Assembly (NCBI GenBank): GCA_938005345.1
Contig: CALLNG010000498.1
Coordinates: 1 to 5,806, forward strand
From: an uncultured Clostridia bacterium
Lineage (GTDB): Bacteria; Bacillota; Clostridia; RUG12999
Direction of reading: 5' to 3'
Length of the DNA: 5,806 nt
The position numbers and the translations under genes are program-made. The notes below the pieces were generated by a model that saw only the letters and a program-made list of their open reading frames with translations, ran no database searches and was not told the DNA's origin. Below are positions 5,320-5,806 of the stretch, piece by piece. Within the stretch, counting starts at the first letter, position 1, and each line of letters starts with the position of its first letter.

Positions 5320-5806
5320 ATGGACTTTCAATCCATCCGCAAACTCTTTCAACAGAAGAAAGGTCTGACCAGTCTTTTGCTGCTTTTGCTAACTGGCATT
5401 TTACTACTTGTGTTAGGGGGTGGTTTTGGTTCCTCAAAACAAAACGCCAATTCCAATAACACACAACTTCAGCAAACCAGCGTGCCGGAACTGGAACGAA
5501 AACTAGAAGAAACACTGATACAAATTAAAGGGGTTGGAAAAGTGAAAGTGATGATTACATTAGATGACAATGGCAGCCAGGAGTTGGCTACTGATATACA
5601 GGATACCAAACGAGAGGAGGAAAGCAGCGTTGAACAAAAAACTGTCATTGTAAACGGAAACGGCACTTCCACACCCTATGTAGTGCGGGAAAAAAGCGCC
5701 AATGTCAAAGGGGTAATTGTGGTGGCGGAGGGCGGCGGAGACCCCACTGTCTGCGATACCATCAAAAAGGCAGTGACTGCTGTACTCACCGTTCTCCCTC
5801 ACCGCG
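5320..5806 (+). CDS. spoIIIAG: Stage III sporulation protein AG, ring-forming component, partial (3' end beyond the window)
   Basis: The visible part has 162 codons, and the frame is open at the right edge. A basic N-terminus (RKLFQQKKG, 7-15) precedes one membrane helix (about 17-36), an Asn/Gln/Ser-rich linker (about 38-52), and a ring-building domain of the YscJ/FliF type. That domain has a first helix-strand unit (53-81, with GVGKVKVMITL at 71-81), an insertion of about 45 residues (82-126), then VKGVIVVAEGGGDP (129-142) and the helix leading to LPHR (159-162). In B. subtilis SpoIIIAG forms a large ring in the intermembrane space, with the insertion building an extra beta region. The family ends soon after the LPxHR stretch, so probably only a short tail is missing. 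The gene follows AF by 17 bases. spoIIIAH would be expected next. Confidence 0.95.
   Translation, partial: MDFQSIRKLFQQKKGLTSLLLLLLTGILLLVLGGGFGSSKQNANSNNTQLQQTSVPELERKLEETLIQIKGVGKVKVMITLDDNGSQELATDIQDTKREEESSVEQKTVIVNGNGTSTPYVVREKSANVKGVIVVAEGGGDPTVCDTIKKAVTAVLTVLPHR

Noticed and set aside
1364..5806. CRISPR arrays, tRNA or rRNA genes, insertion sequences, prophage or other undescribed system
   Set aside because: No spaced repeats, RNA gene signatures, transposase frames or terminal inverted repeats were seen. All coding space is accounted for by spoIIIA genes.

Overview
The window comes from an endospore-forming Bacillota, most likely a clostridial lineage. It carries the spoIIIA operon in the canonical order AA-AB-AC-AD-AE-AF-AG, all on the plus strand. 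AA to AF are complete. AG is cut by the right edge a short way before its expected end. spoIIIAH, the usual last gene, would lie just outside. The genus cannot be fixed from this sequence.

Layout. Positions 1-1363 (minus strand) hold the 5' part of a gene for a secreted protein: signal peptide, LamG/concanavalin A-like domain, then two Ig-like domains, running off the left edge. Positions 1364-1581 are a divergent control region of 218 bases. For the minus-strand gene it has a good vegetative-type (sigma-A) promoter overlapped by a CAATAGG heptamer repeat. For the plus strand it has a sigma-E-like promoter, a 10-base palindrome at the -35 element, and a hairpin or dyad between the predicted transcription start and the spoIIIAA ribosome binding site. 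From 1582 to the right edge the spoIIIA genes are packed with gaps of 13-30 bases, each with its own Shine-Dalgarno sequence and no internal terminator that I can see.

How the genes work together. In Bacillus subtilis the operon is expressed in the mother cell under sigma-E. Its products, with forespore SpoIIQ, form the 'feeding tube' channel across the two membranes around the engulfed forespore, which is needed for late forespore gene expression by sigma-G. SpoIIIAA is the secretion-type ATPase. SpoIIIAB resembles a type II secretion/pilus platform protein. AC, AD and AE are polytopic membrane proteins. AF and AG carry (or probably carry) ring-building folds like those of type III secretion and flagellar rings. 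Every gene here looks intact, so the window supports an ordinary, functional SpoIIIA complex.

Novelty. I do not see an undescribed system. What deserves a second look is in the control region and at junctions: the dyad in the spoIIIA leader, the heptamer repeat inside the divergent promoter, a duplicated 19-base translation-start module before AF and AG, and an uncharacterised LamG/Ig surface protein sharing its intergenic region with a core sporulation operon.
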